A stretch of 64,000 bases of DNA from Globodera rostochiensis (Eukaryota > Nematoda > Chromadorea > Rhabditida > Heteroderidae): contig JAEVLN010000001.1 of NCBI GenBank assembly GCA_018350325.1, positions 1,911,501 to 1,975,500 of the forward strand, in the 5' to 3' direction. The notes under the pieces were generated by a model that ran no database searches, had not been told where the DNA came from, and was given only the letters and a program-made list of their open reading frames with translations. The stretch's first letter is position 1. Every line of letters begins with the position of its first letter. Both the position numbers and the translations under genes were made by a program. Below, piece by piece: positions 23,285-34,379 of this stretch.

Positions 23285-26200
23285 AAAGAATGCCGAAAAG
23301 GTGTCGATTAAAAGGCATTTGGCGCATTTGCGCATTCAAATCATCAGCATAATTATACCCTAAGAGTAAAATTGTGTGTCTGTATTTCAGAGGGAATGCC
23401 CGAGGGCATAATTAAGAGCAGCCACTTTTGGGGGATAATGTTTGATCTGATTTTGTGTGAATCGTTATTTAGGTTTTTTAGACACCCCATCATCCACTTG
23501 CGTGCATCCGTGCCGATGTCCTAACCCCGTGCCAATCCGCCCATTTCAATCTTACCCCCACCCCCAGCCTTCCGATGCTTCTCCACCCCCGTCTCTAATT
23601 GCCTTATTCGTTAGCCGGCCCCCGGGGGGCCTATGGCCTAATCAACAAAGGCCTGGCGCCTAATAAAGTCGCCTCGGGGGCTAACTTTGCCTGTGCGGGC
23701 ACAACTTAATTCCAATTGGCCCGCGGGCGAAAGACGCGGCGATAGGAGAGGACAGGCCGCTAATTTGGATGGATTTCGGGGGAGGGGGTGCGCTGGGGGC
23801 GGAAAAGCATTCGGGCCAAATCGAAATTTGTGCCATTTTAATTCGTTAACAAAGACAAAATGCATTTGCCTAATGCTGGCAACAACAGTTTTTGTGGAGG
23901 TCTTGTGGCACATCACAAAGCAAAATCGGGGAAGAAAGTTGTTGTTGTTGTTTTTAGGGGCTTTTCCTTGGTGATGAACAGAAAATTTAGTCCGGTCATG
24001 AACAGATCAGTCAGGAGGATGACTTGCTGTTGATCAGTGATCACATGAATGAGAAGCAGTTTGATCAGAACTCTCTGATTGTCAAGACCGATTTGTACTA
24101 TTGATCTTTGATCACACAAAAAGTGTGCGCAGAAATTGATCCAAATGTTAAATCGTTTTTTGGGGTCAATCACATCAAAATTTGACACTAAAGTGGAACC
24201 ACACCACAATTTACGGAATGCCAAATTTGGCGGCAAAAAAATTCGCGCAAAATTTAAATCGTTTAAAACGTTCCGATGGACAAAAATGGCACTTGGGGCC
24301 AAGTATCAAAATTTGCTGATGGATGGATCCTAAAAGCTGCTTTTCATTTCTTTTTTTGCTCGCAAATGCGCCACATTTGTTTCCCGCTCAATTGTGTACC
24401 GCCTCCACCGCAAACAATTTGCCACCGGCCATCCATTGCCGTCACACAAAGTGCCACGAATCTTGGCCAAATTGTTCCAATTAATTTCCAATTAAGCCAC
24501 ATATATTTCCAACCTTCAGCAGACCCCCCCCCCACCCACCCACATTGAGTGCCCTCTGATTTTGCCGCAAGGCAAATTGGATGCCAAAGTGTCCCCCCGG
24601 CGCCCAGCCCAGCGAGTGCCGACCCGCCCAACGCGTTCCCCTCCCCCCCCCCCCTCCCCCCGGGCGTTGGTGGACGTCGTAATTAGTTATTTTCCATGGC
24701 AATTAATTTGTTAGCTGATGATGATGTGATGGTGGGGGGCTATGCTGAATGTTACTGCTGCTTCTGGTGGTGACAACGTGTGAAAAACCCCTTTCGGGGG
24801 GCAGTTGGATTGTTTGGCAAAAATGTTTTTATGCCGTCCCCGGAGGGGGGGAAATTGTTGTCGATTTGGCAAATCCTGAGGAAATTTTTTTTTACCAAAA
24901 AGTGTCACTTCTAAGAATAGCACGCGTCTGTCTCAGTTTCATGACTTAAGGAATTAAATCACGCCCTCCAGGAGGTGGTCAATGTGCCCGTGTTTAATTT
25001 TTGCATTCCGATGATTCCGACGGCATTTTTGCACATAAAGGCTGAAGGCAAAATGCCAAACATCGCCTGAGGGGGGGGGAAGGGCTTTGCGCCTCGTCTC
25101 GTCCCGATTCCTCCGGGATAGATTTTTGTCCAATTGGCACTCCAACTCATTAGGCGCCTTGCAGCTAATGAGCGGCACACATGGAAGAAGAATTGGAAGT
25201 CGGAGAGAAAGGACACCATCATCGGAATTGGGTGGAAGGACAACAAAAAAAGGAAGTTTGTTTTGGCTAATGGCCACACCCAAGGATTGGACTGGGCACT
25301 AATTAGTGCTAATGGGCGGCTTAATGGGTCGGGTGCTTGAGGCGCCTGAAGGCACATTTTACGCGAACAGTTTGATAGCCAGAGAGTGAGTGTCCCCTTC
25401 GGCGGGTCACACGAACATTACGCAAAACCAACCAACCACCCCTTGGGGCAAAACAGGGAGTGGGCCAAGGCGCTCAAAATAATTTTTGCCAATGAATCTG
25501 TGTGCCCTCCTCCTTTCAGCGCCGGAGGGCAAAAAACTTGCCATCACCAAACCCACCCTTCCCCCGCCCCCCATTTGTCTTTAGCCGCTCAATTGGCCAT
25601 ATGGCCAAAAGAGTGGGTGGGCAAAAAATGATTAGCTCTGAATTGGTTGGGAATTGCAGATGATGGCCTTAAAGATGATGATTGAAAATGATCCAGATGG
25701 ACGCGGGGACGGGTAAATTGGCCGATGCTTTCAATGCAAAAAAAAATTTATATATTTATTTAGCGAGGCAATCGCCGCCTCTTTCGGCCGGCAGCTTTGA
25801 AGTCGCCGATGATTTTCACATTATTCACCTATTTTTTATTGTCAAAACATTTTATATTAGCAATAATGCTTATCTTTTAAATTAAAGCTGTCAAAAGCAC
25901 ATTTTTGAAGAAAAAAAAAAATTGGGCCAAGGCAAAATTCAAAAAATTGGCAATTTTGTAAGATGAAAGCCCGGAGCTTCCCGCGCGCTTTTCCCGCCGA
26001 TGAAAACATCCCCAAAATAACGTAATTCGTTATTGGCCAACAGTATTTCTTTCTAAAGTGATTGGTGAGTGCTACATACATATTAAGGCGATCTACAAAA
26101 ATGCAGTTGGCAGTCAATATGGCAGGACAAATCAGGGTTAATCTTGGCCAAGCTGGGTTTGTGCATGAATTATGTTGTTTGTCACGTTACAATTGTGGGG

Positions 26201-26930
26201 GGGGGGGGACTTGGAGGTGTTCGAGAAGTTTTGTGACGAAATGTGCACGGGGCAGGGCAAAAAATGAATGAGTAAGTGAGTGAGTGAATGGGCTGCACGC
26301 CTTGAATGAATCGATTGGCTGCTAATTGGATTAATTTTGCGCGGGGGCACCCCCTCCCCCCCCCCCCCGGGGGCCCTCCCTGTCCCTGTCAACCCCCCGC
26401 GCTTGTCCCGGCCCTAATGGTGTGCCAATTCCAATCTGTTGGGCCCCCGCGGGGCGGGAGACGTCCGCCCTCTGTTCTGACAGGCTACGCCTAATTGGGA
26501 AGAATTAATTAATGAATGAGCGTGGAAGAGGCAGACAACGAGTGTGGGCCCAATTTCAAGAGAGTGGGCAGAGATAGACAGCGAGAAGAGATAGTGCAAT
26601 TATCGCCTAGAGCAGAGAGGTGTGAAAGGGTTAGAAAGTTGGCGTAATTAAGAGATTGGTCAGACACGGAGAGTGCGCTGTTGAATCAAAAAGTTGAATG
26701 GAACTGATCAAGCATGTTCAACACAATTGCTTTAGACTGGGGTGGAACAGAATTTATGTTAGTGATCACTGATCAGGTTTGGACGTGATCAGCAGGCAAC
26801 GAATCATAAAATTTCCATAGAATCGTGGGGCTCAGGGTCGAAGCCCTCCGGGGATCACCGACATTCCAGGCGCCGAGAATCGAAGCCTAACTCTGTTCCA
26901 AATGGGTATCAGAAAGCTGTTGGGCGCTAG
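23285..26930. other. no supported gene
   Basis: This is mixed AT-rich DNA with scattered short C or G runs and many TGATCA sites (especially 23990-24130). On the minus strand at 24955-25230 there is an open frame with several Cys and His residues (…YVQKCRRNHRNAKIKHG…), but I find no convincing splice sites or known motif. Nothing resembles a tRNA or other RNA gene. Confidence 0.4.
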
Positions 26931-26934
26931 GACA

Positions 26935-27245
26935 AACGAATAGCTTAAAAGCGGACAAAATGACTAATGGACAAAATGCTTAATCAGCCAAAACCGGTCA
27001 AAATCACTAATACCTAAGCTAAAAGTGGGATGAAATGCCAATTTCTCAATTCTTGACAAATAGAGGAGTGTTTTTGCGTTAATTCGCATATTAAAAAGAA
27101 GCTTTTGATCAAATGGTGCACAAGCTAGCTTTTTGCTGATTAAGGATTTTAATCGTTAGGGATTTTGTTCGCTTTTAAGCCATTAGTCATTTTGACCGCT
27201 TTTAGCTGATTAGTGATTTTAACTGTTGGGGATTTTGTCTTGTCA
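26935..27245. repeat. imperfect inverted repeat, about 310 bp
   Basis: The left arm (about 26940-27020: GCTTAAAAGCGGACAAAATG, ACTAATGG, CTTAATCAGCC, GGTCAAAATCACTAAT) recurs as its reverse complement in the right arm (about 27120-27240: CCATTAGTCATTTTGACC, CTGATTAAGGATTTT, TTAGTGATTTTAAC). The arms have internal repeats, so pairing is not unique. There is no coding capacity, so it could be a degenerate MITE or hairpin element. Confidence 0.6.
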
Positions 27246-29940
27246 CGGAAAGTGTTCGGGCCGGGACCCAATTGGCCGCCCTCATGTATACATGCACTTT
27301 TGTTTTTGGCCATTTTTGCCGCCTATAAATGCCCGAACCGTGTTGACCTATTTTATTGGCATTTTTTCATTTACGGCACATTTCCCCCATTGTTTCCCAA
27401 AATAAATAATACCCCAAATTTTTGGTTTTTATCGTTGCATTTAAACTGACTTTGAATAAAAGAATAAAAGTCAACGGCACAACAAAAATCGAAAACGGCA
27501 CCGGGGGGGGAGGCGACGGTACATAATGTATTGCCAAAATGGAAAAAATTTTCTCTGACAATTTTCTGTGAAGAAATGTTTCGAAAAAGGGGGCAGGGTC
27601 AATCATCAAAGTGGATTTTAATGACGGCATGGCATCATGAGGTGCTCTAATCACATCGCAAAAAAAAGCAAAACAACACACACTCACACCCCTTTCACCA
27701 TATACAATAATTCCAGCATTTCAATAGGAAAAAGGTTAAGAGAAATAATCGCCCACCCCCCCCCCCGGGGGGACGCAAAAATGTCAACAAACAAAATCTT
27801 TTTGGACCTTTAAATTAAAGCTCATCATTATCCCTCCAGGGGGGAGACCAAAGGCTTACACCAACCAACCAACACATCGCTTTATGGCCACTGATGGGCG
27901 GAAGAATGGTCAGAAACAACAGCACAGCACAGAGGGTGGGCTGCTGGAGGCCGAGCCGCTTAATTGATTGCGAAGTGGGGGGGGGGGGGGGGAATGGGGC
28001 CGGAGGGAATGAATGGGCCTCAGGGGGAGGGGGGGGGGGTCTAACTAATAAAATTAATTAACCAACCGCCCCCGAAGAGGGAGATGCTCCAGGCGCGAAA
28101 CAAACACTCAGTCACCACCACTCACTTACTTTCCCCCGCAGGGGAGCAGTTTCCCCCATTAGACAAATTAAATGCGCATAAGCAACCCCCGATGGCATTG
28201 GATGAAGCGGCGGGCGCGGCACCCATTCAATGGAAAAGTGCCATTGTTTTTGAATGCGGAAGGATCAGTTCGGCATTTTTGGTTTTGTTGCATTTGCAGC
28301 AGCGCAAAATGGTGCCAACGAATGGATTTGTTCCGCGTTTTCCGGCACGGAACTGGGTGCAAAAGAATAAGCGCCCGGCTTTTCCCCTCACGTGGCTTCT
28401 CCCCCCCCCCCCCTCAAATGACATGCAAATTGATTGTGCCAAAAATGTCCTGGCTTCACCTTTCTGTGTTCTTGGCTCATTTATTTATTCATACGTTTTC
28501 TCAACAGGTGGGGGCCCAAATGCAAATTACCCATCGGCGGCGGCGGCGGCGGCGGCGGGTGGCAAAATTTCGCGCGTTTTCTTTGCATTTCGGATAATTT
28601 GGGGCCCAGAATCGGTGCCTTGAGACGATGGATGATGGGGGGGGGGCTTTGTTTGGTTCGTCCTGGTGAGCAGCTTTAATTTGGCCGATACGACAATGGC
28701 CCTCCTCCCCTCCCCCCCCCCCAACTCCCAAATGGTGCCGGAAAAGAGCGGTGCCGGAGGGGAAATGCATAAATCAATGTGCCTGAATGGGCCCCATGAC
28801 CTGGCAAAATTGTTACCTTTCCGAATCCATCCCCCTTCGGCAGGAAGTGGTCAAACCGAAGAGTTTTGGCATTGTTAACAGAAATGCCATGAGTGGTGCT
28901 GTTGTGGTGCACAGATATTGTACGAAATTAATTTGGTTATTTTTGATCACGTAGAAGCTGTTGTTGAACGTGGCGACGACGACGACTGACTTGAGTGCTG
29001 GGGGGTGTTGTTCGAAATCGAGACCCAAAATATGTGCTGAAATGCCCGATCGATCAGGGGGAAGGGCTAACCACAATTAATTATTGTATTGTATACTGAA
29101 GAAGCATTTTGATGGCCAAGGGGTCTATGAAGTTGTGGCCCCCATTTATGGCACGGGGGGGGCGGGGGGACAAATGTCAGATGAAAGGCTGGAGAAAGGG
29201 CCGAGCCGGAGCAATTAGCCTCAGGATTTGCTTAGTGGCCACAAGAGGGCACACCGGCCACGGGGGGGGTGAGTAATTGGATATGGGTGTAATTAGCCAA
29301 GAGAGACTGAATGAGCGGAAAAGGGGGGGGCGGCTCCCCTGAGGGGAAAACGTTGTGTTTGATGGCAGTGGCAGAAACAAAACAACGGCACGGAAAGGGG
29401 CGGCTGCAAATGAATCAATTTATCTGATTAATTGATGGCTGCTGAAGTTGGAAGATTGGCACAACAAAAGCCATTTTGCCATACAAAAATTGCGCGCGGA
29501 GTGCGTAACGGAAATTTTTGCTAAAAAATTCAATAGCCTCCGGTGATTTTCCAATCAGTAACCGGATAATTTGTTATCGAACCGGATTGCTTTTGACGTT
29601 TCCAGTCAGGAATTTAATTCTGATCAGTAACGGATTTCAAACTAAAAGTAAAAAATTATTTATTAAAGTAACTTATTTTTAATTAAATAACATACCTATT
29701 CACCTTAGAAAATTTTCCTAGGCCTTTTGCGATATGAAATTTATTGAGTCAACAGACTAAAAAGCGAGAAAAAATGATTTCCCAATAATTTTGGAAAATT
29801 GAACCAAAAATTGACAAATTTGTTCACCAAAATGCAAAACTTAAAAAATTAAATGTACAGTTTTAAGGCCTATTTGCACCTAGCCTATTTAACGCAAAAA
29901 AAAAAAAAGCATTATTTAATTTTTTAAATTTTGAGTTGTG
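27246..29940. other. no supported gene; one orphan splice-bounded frame
   Basis: A CGG trinucleotide run lies near 28536. G-runs occur near 27976, 28030 and 28640. On the minus strand 29036-28951 is bounded by a good acceptor (gcatttcag) and donor (TCTAC|gtgatc) and stays open (…NTPQHSSQSSSSPRSTTAS). It could be a Ser-rich exon of an upstream part of zfh-2 or of an unseen gene. The 179-codon plus-strand frame at 28084-28623 is interrupted by C-runs read as Pro and has no motif. Confidence 0.35.
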
Positions 29941-29951
29941 CGGCGCAAATG

Positions 29952-30080
29952 GCGAATTTGCCCGGCGGGCGCAAGAATTTGCCCGGCGGGCGCAAGAATT
30001 TGCCCGGCGGGCGCAAGAATTTGCCCGGCGGGCGCAAGAATTTGCCCGGCGGGCGCAATAATTTGCCCGGCGGGCGCAAA
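29952..30080. repeat. 20-bp tandem repeat (TTGCCCGGCGGGCGCAAGAA)
   Basis: Six near-perfect copies of a 20-bp unit containing the palindrome GCCCGGCGGGC, followed by decayed copies to about 30150 (GCGCAAATGTCGAAATTGCC). The GC-rich palindromes stand in strongly AT-rich surroundings. Confidence 0.9.
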
Positions 30081-30189
30081 TAGCGATTTGGCCCTGGCAG
30101 CGCAAATGTCGAAATTGCCCCGCGGCACAAATAGAAAATTGGACACTGGCAGCGCAAATATCCATCCAGACACGGCTAAACCATATTAG

Positions 30190-30560
30190 TATATAGTTTG
30201 TGTATTTTATGGTTTGTAGTCGATGTATCTATTTGTGTGTTATATCTTGTTGTTACGGTAGCAGATGTTTTTACCGTATTACCGGATTATCTTTGTGTGT
30301 GATGTGTGTTTTTGTTTTGTTGCTTAACCATATTATAGTTTGTATATTTTATGGTTTGTATTCTTGGAACCGCTTGTGCTTTATACACTGATCATAAACC
30401 GGATTGTAATTGTGATAAACCGGATTATAGTTTGTGTGTTTTATGGCTTGTATTCTTTGTGCTTTTATACACTGATCATAAGCCGGATTGTAGTCGAATG
30501 TTTTCTGATCATTAACAGGATTAGCTTATGCTTTTTATATAAATCCGGATCCGTTAAATC
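30190..30560. repeat. degenerate repeat of about 110 bp (TAGTTTGTGTGTTTTATGG)
   Basis: Three to four degenerate copies contain TATAGTTTGTGTGTTTTATGG, TTGTATTCTTTGTGCTTT and ACACTGATCATAAACCGGAT. There are no reading frames of interest. Confidence 0.65.
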
Positions 30561-33064
30561 GTGTGTTTTATTCCGTTCCGGAATGCGGACACCAAATTAT
30601 GCTTAACTGAACGAACGGTCGCTGAGCATGGCTTAGCCACAGAAGGCAATGACCGAGCAGCAGCAGCTTATCGAGACGTACCTGTAATTTAAGTCCACCA
30701 ATTTTTTACTTAGGCATTTCGTTAGGCTCAATCCGGCACAATTTTTTTTTGCCCACAATAAACGCGGCACACTTTTTTTTTCCTGCTGACCGCGTGCCAA
30801 CCGTGCACCGCTCCCCCCCCCCCCCCGGCGATCATGGCACCAACAAAAAGCCCTCCAGCGCTTTAGAAAGTACACAAAAACCTAAACCAAGTCTCGGCGT
30901 TTCTGCTGAATGACGCATCTCCCACACAACAACAATCAACCACACAGAAACAAAATGTTCAAATTTATAGGTCATTTCTAGGCTACTGTTTACTCTAGAA
31001 TTATTACATATTCGGGTTGTCTGAAGTTTAGAAAAAGTTCGAGTCAAGTTTCGAGTCGAGTTTTGAATACTCCCAACCCTTCCCGAGGACCTCAGCAGTT
31101 AAAACTACCATTCTAGCCGCAATTTTTGTTTGTTTGTTTGTCCGGCAAAATTTTCGAGTCTCGAGTCCGCAAAACATCCGGGTCTCGAGTTTGTGTTTCG
31201 GTCGGCAACGTCTGCTACATTTTTGCTAATTTACGGAATTAAAACCAAGCACTAATAAAGTTATTAGATTAGTGATCGGAGCGGGTAGTCAGTCAAATCT
31301 GATTTTGTGGACTTCGTATCCCGCCCGAATAAACTACATAATTATCTAGTTTAGTCGGAGGCTGGACTTAGCCCTGATCTAAAAAAGGGGGTGTCCCCGC
31401 GAGTCCGGTTTGGGGCAATCATTCAAGCTTCTGATCATTAGCGCCTTCCAATAATGCCAACATAATTTGAATTGATTGGCTAACAATACCCCTAAATGGT
31501 TACGTGCCATTTTAAATTGGACAGTGCCGAACTCACCTAACAAATCAGCTGAATAATCTGGCATTTAATTACAAACCTCCTCCGATTTGCATAATCAATC
31601 AAATTGTTTTTTGAATGGAATTCTTTGGCCCAGCCCGGCAGAAACTAATTGAACTTCTTCTTTTGATAATAAATAAAAGACAATTTTATTGGTAACAGAA
31701 AAAAAAATTGTAAAATTTGGCCCACCACCAAAAGCTGAAAGAATCGCATAATTAATACCCAACAAAAAATTGGCAATAAATTGTTTTCTTTATTCAATCA
31801 AAACATTTAATTAATTAATTTGCCAATGCGCCTCTCACATTGCCCCCGAGGGCATTGATTAATTATGCCAAATTTTGTGCCATGTGTTAGAGTGCCAGCA
31901 GTAGAGTCATTCAGCCGCCCACTTCAGTGGAGCGGGGGTTGGCCCAGCTAATTGCTGCTGATGGGATGGCTGACCCCCCCCCCCCCCTCCCCCCTGAGGG
32001 GATGGCTTAACCCCCACCCGGTCCCCAGCAAGCCCATTCCATTCCATTTGGGCGAACATTGCGGCACGGCGCCTTGAGAGGGGGGAATGAATGCCGTTCT
32101 TTTGTGTTGGCATTAGCTCTCCAGCCCCAGCAGTGATGTCGTCTCTGTCTGTTTTTGTCCCTGGAGGGCATTTATTTGTTCTCCCCTCTCTCTCTCTCTC
32201 TCACATCGCTTTTTGACATTTTCACGGCACACAGAGTACGGCACGGCACAACAACAACAAAACAACAAAGAAAACATTGGTGGCATTCATTCAGCACCCC
32301 CAAAATCACGAGATGACAGAGACAGCACAAAGTGTGCTGGCTGGCTGGCAGCAAGCAGCAGCACGCCACGCCCGTCGTCGCCCCAGGGGACGCCCCAGGG
32401 GAAAAATATTTCTGATGCCTGAGGCAGTAAGTCCAAATATGAAACAATTCAACCGTGTGATGCAAATAGTTGGCAATTTTCAAAACGAATAAATACATAC
32501 CTTCCCAATTTTTCTAGAAAAGTGTCTCAATTTCAACAATATTTTATTAAATTGGCAAATAAAAAAGTAGATTTTATTTTGAATATATAATATGTAAGCC
32601 AATTTTCCAGCTTTCCCATTTTGTGTCCTTTATAGACGCCGCCAACCGCACTTTTAAAATTAATCCAAATTCATTTTCCCATATTTTTTAGAAGTCCAAA
32701 TATATTGACAATTCTTTTTTTAATTTTGGAACACCAAATTATACAGAGTTTTGGTTTTAGCCTGATTTGATCACGTACACTCAGGCTTTACAAATAAGCT
32801 CCCCGGCCAAAGAGTTCAAAGATCGGATCGATTTTGGTGCTTCAAAGGCCCCCCGCCGCCTTAAGAGCAAACGGACAATTTGCTTTTTTGTTTGCTTTTC
32901 CCCCGCGGCGGCAGAACCACCACCACCCGCACATCTCGTTCCCCCAAGTTTAATTAGGTGTAATTTGACAGTCGCAGAGAGAATGCTGCTTCAAATTCGC
33001 ACGCTTTGTGCTGCATTTTTCGACACGATTTTCTGCTGCTGAGACTGTTTTGGGCGGCGCTGAA
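30561..33064. other. no supported gene
   Basis: At 31030-31210 there are several GAGTCGAGT and TCGAGTCTCGAGT motifs like those in PTR intron 14. The last 300 bases before 33065 may hold the promoter and 5' leader of the small membrane-protein gene. A CTGCTGCTGAG stretch ending at about 33043 could be a splice or trans-splice acceptor for its first exon. Confidence 0.4.
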
Positions 33065-33568
33065 ATGTTGAGCAGTCTGATCGCCGGCCTTCAGCAACCG
33101 TTCACGCTGATTTTCCTCTTCTTCACTGCGGTGCTGGTCGGACTGATCGCGGTGTGCTATTGTCGGTTAGTTTTGTGCACATTTTTATATATACCGACAC
33201 GATAAATAAATTCGCGGAGAGTTAGTTTAGCAACAATATTTAAATGAATACAAACATTTAGCCAATTTTTAGCATTTATTTATGCTAATTTAAATGAAAT
33301 TTTATGTCATTTGAGAATTTTTTAACATAGTTAAAGTCAAATTTACAAAAATTAAAATTGGCGCGCGCAAATTTTAGCATTTTAAAAGCAAAATTTCAAG
33401 CTTTTGCATTAGATTTAAAAATTCAAATTTTAATTTAATTGCTATTAAAATGCAATTAATTTTAATTTTGCACATAGCCAACGCAACGACCAGTCCAGTT
33501 ACGAGCTGAACATCACGGAGCGAAGGCCGCCCCCGTCGAAGGCGTCGGAGCGCGAATTCTTTGTGTAA
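33065..33568 (+). CDS. small single-pass membrane protein, 63 residues, two exons
   Basis: Exon 1 is 33065-33165 (ATG to TGTCG|gttagt) and exon 2 is 33478-33568 (cacatag|CCAACG to TAA). The junction phase is exact. The product starts MLSSLIAGLQQPF, has one strongly hydrophobic helix at about residues 11-33 (LTLIFLFFTAVLVGLIAVCY region), then a charged tail with ELNITERRPPPSK, and ends SEREFFV. I do not recognise the family. The layout (short N-terminus, one helix, basic/Pro tail, hydrophobic C-terminal FFV) fits a small integral membrane protein; FFV could be a PDZ-type or export signal. Good splice sites and the sudden codon-like composition in AT-rich DNA support it. Confidence 0.7.
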
Positions 33569-34190
33569 CTGTCGACCAACAAATCATAAACAAAAATTGT
33601 TTTATTTTATTTTATTTTATATATAATTAATACACACAAAAAAGGGCTTACATTTAATGACCATAAAACAAAAAGCGGCGGCGTTTCCCACAAATTTTGC
33701 CTCGGGCAAACAATTTAAACCGCCATTTTGGCGCTCAATTGGCACGTTGTGAAACACTTCGCCAAACTCACGACGGACGCATTGGCCCCCGCGTGTTACA
33801 CCCCCCGACGACACATTTTGGCAGTTTTTGTTCGGGGAATTCCACCCGCCACCTTTCATTTACTTTTATTTATTTATTTTATTTATTAAACCAATTTTTT
33901 GTGTCCAGAAGCACAAATTAAACTCCATTTTCCCCATAGGCCAAAACAAACAAACAAACAAAAACTAGTGCTTTGTATTTATCTTGTGCTTTATGTATGT
34001 ATTTATTTAATTATCAATCAATTTTTGTATTTGTTATTTAATTTTTAAGCATTCGTCTGCAGTCCTTTCTCGCCCCAGGGCAAATTGTGTTTACTGTAAA
34101 TGTCCGAATTTGAAGCACCGATTTCAAATACCAAATAACAGCGCAAAATTGCCAAGATTGGCACATTCCAAATGTTGCGAAATTTTGTGC
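33569..34190. other. no supported gene; AT-rich
   Basis: This is probably 3' flank of the small membrane-protein gene (TTTTATTTTATTTTATTTTA at about 33600). A frame of about 80 codons on the minus strand (33617-33859) overlaps it and has no motif; I do not call it. Confidence 0.4.
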
Positions 34191-34194
34191 CGTC

Positions 34195-34365
34195 AAACCC
34201 CCACATTAAGGGTAAATCAAACCCCCGGGGGGGGGCCAAGGGTAAATTAAACCCCCCGGGGGGGCAAAGGGTAAATTAAACCCCCCCGGGGGGGCAAAGG
34301 GTAAATTAAACCCCCCGGGGGGGGGGGGGGCAAAGGTAAATTAAACCCCCGGGGGGGGGGTGGTT
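34195..34365. repeat. minisatellite, 30-40 bp unit (GGGTAAATTAAACCCC)
   Basis: About five copies of GGGTAAATTAAACCCCC followed by a G-run of 6-14 bases and CAAA. Each unit holds a C-run directly abutting a G-run, a potential hairpin. G-run length varies in each copy. Confidence 0.88.
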
Positions 34366-34379
34366 GGATCCCTCCGGAT

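Noticed and set aside
26815..26890. tRNA-like stretch with GGGTCGAAGCCC
   Set aside because: The B-box is only partly matched and I could not fold a cloverleaf with an acceptor stem.
28084..28623. Plus-strand frame of 179 codons
   Set aside because: Runs of Pro and Ala come from C-runs and a CGG repeat. No domain, no repeated hydrophobic pattern and no conservation evidence.
29952..30080. CRISPR-like array
   Set aside because: The 20-bp units are contiguous with no unique spacers, and the DNA is eukaryotic.
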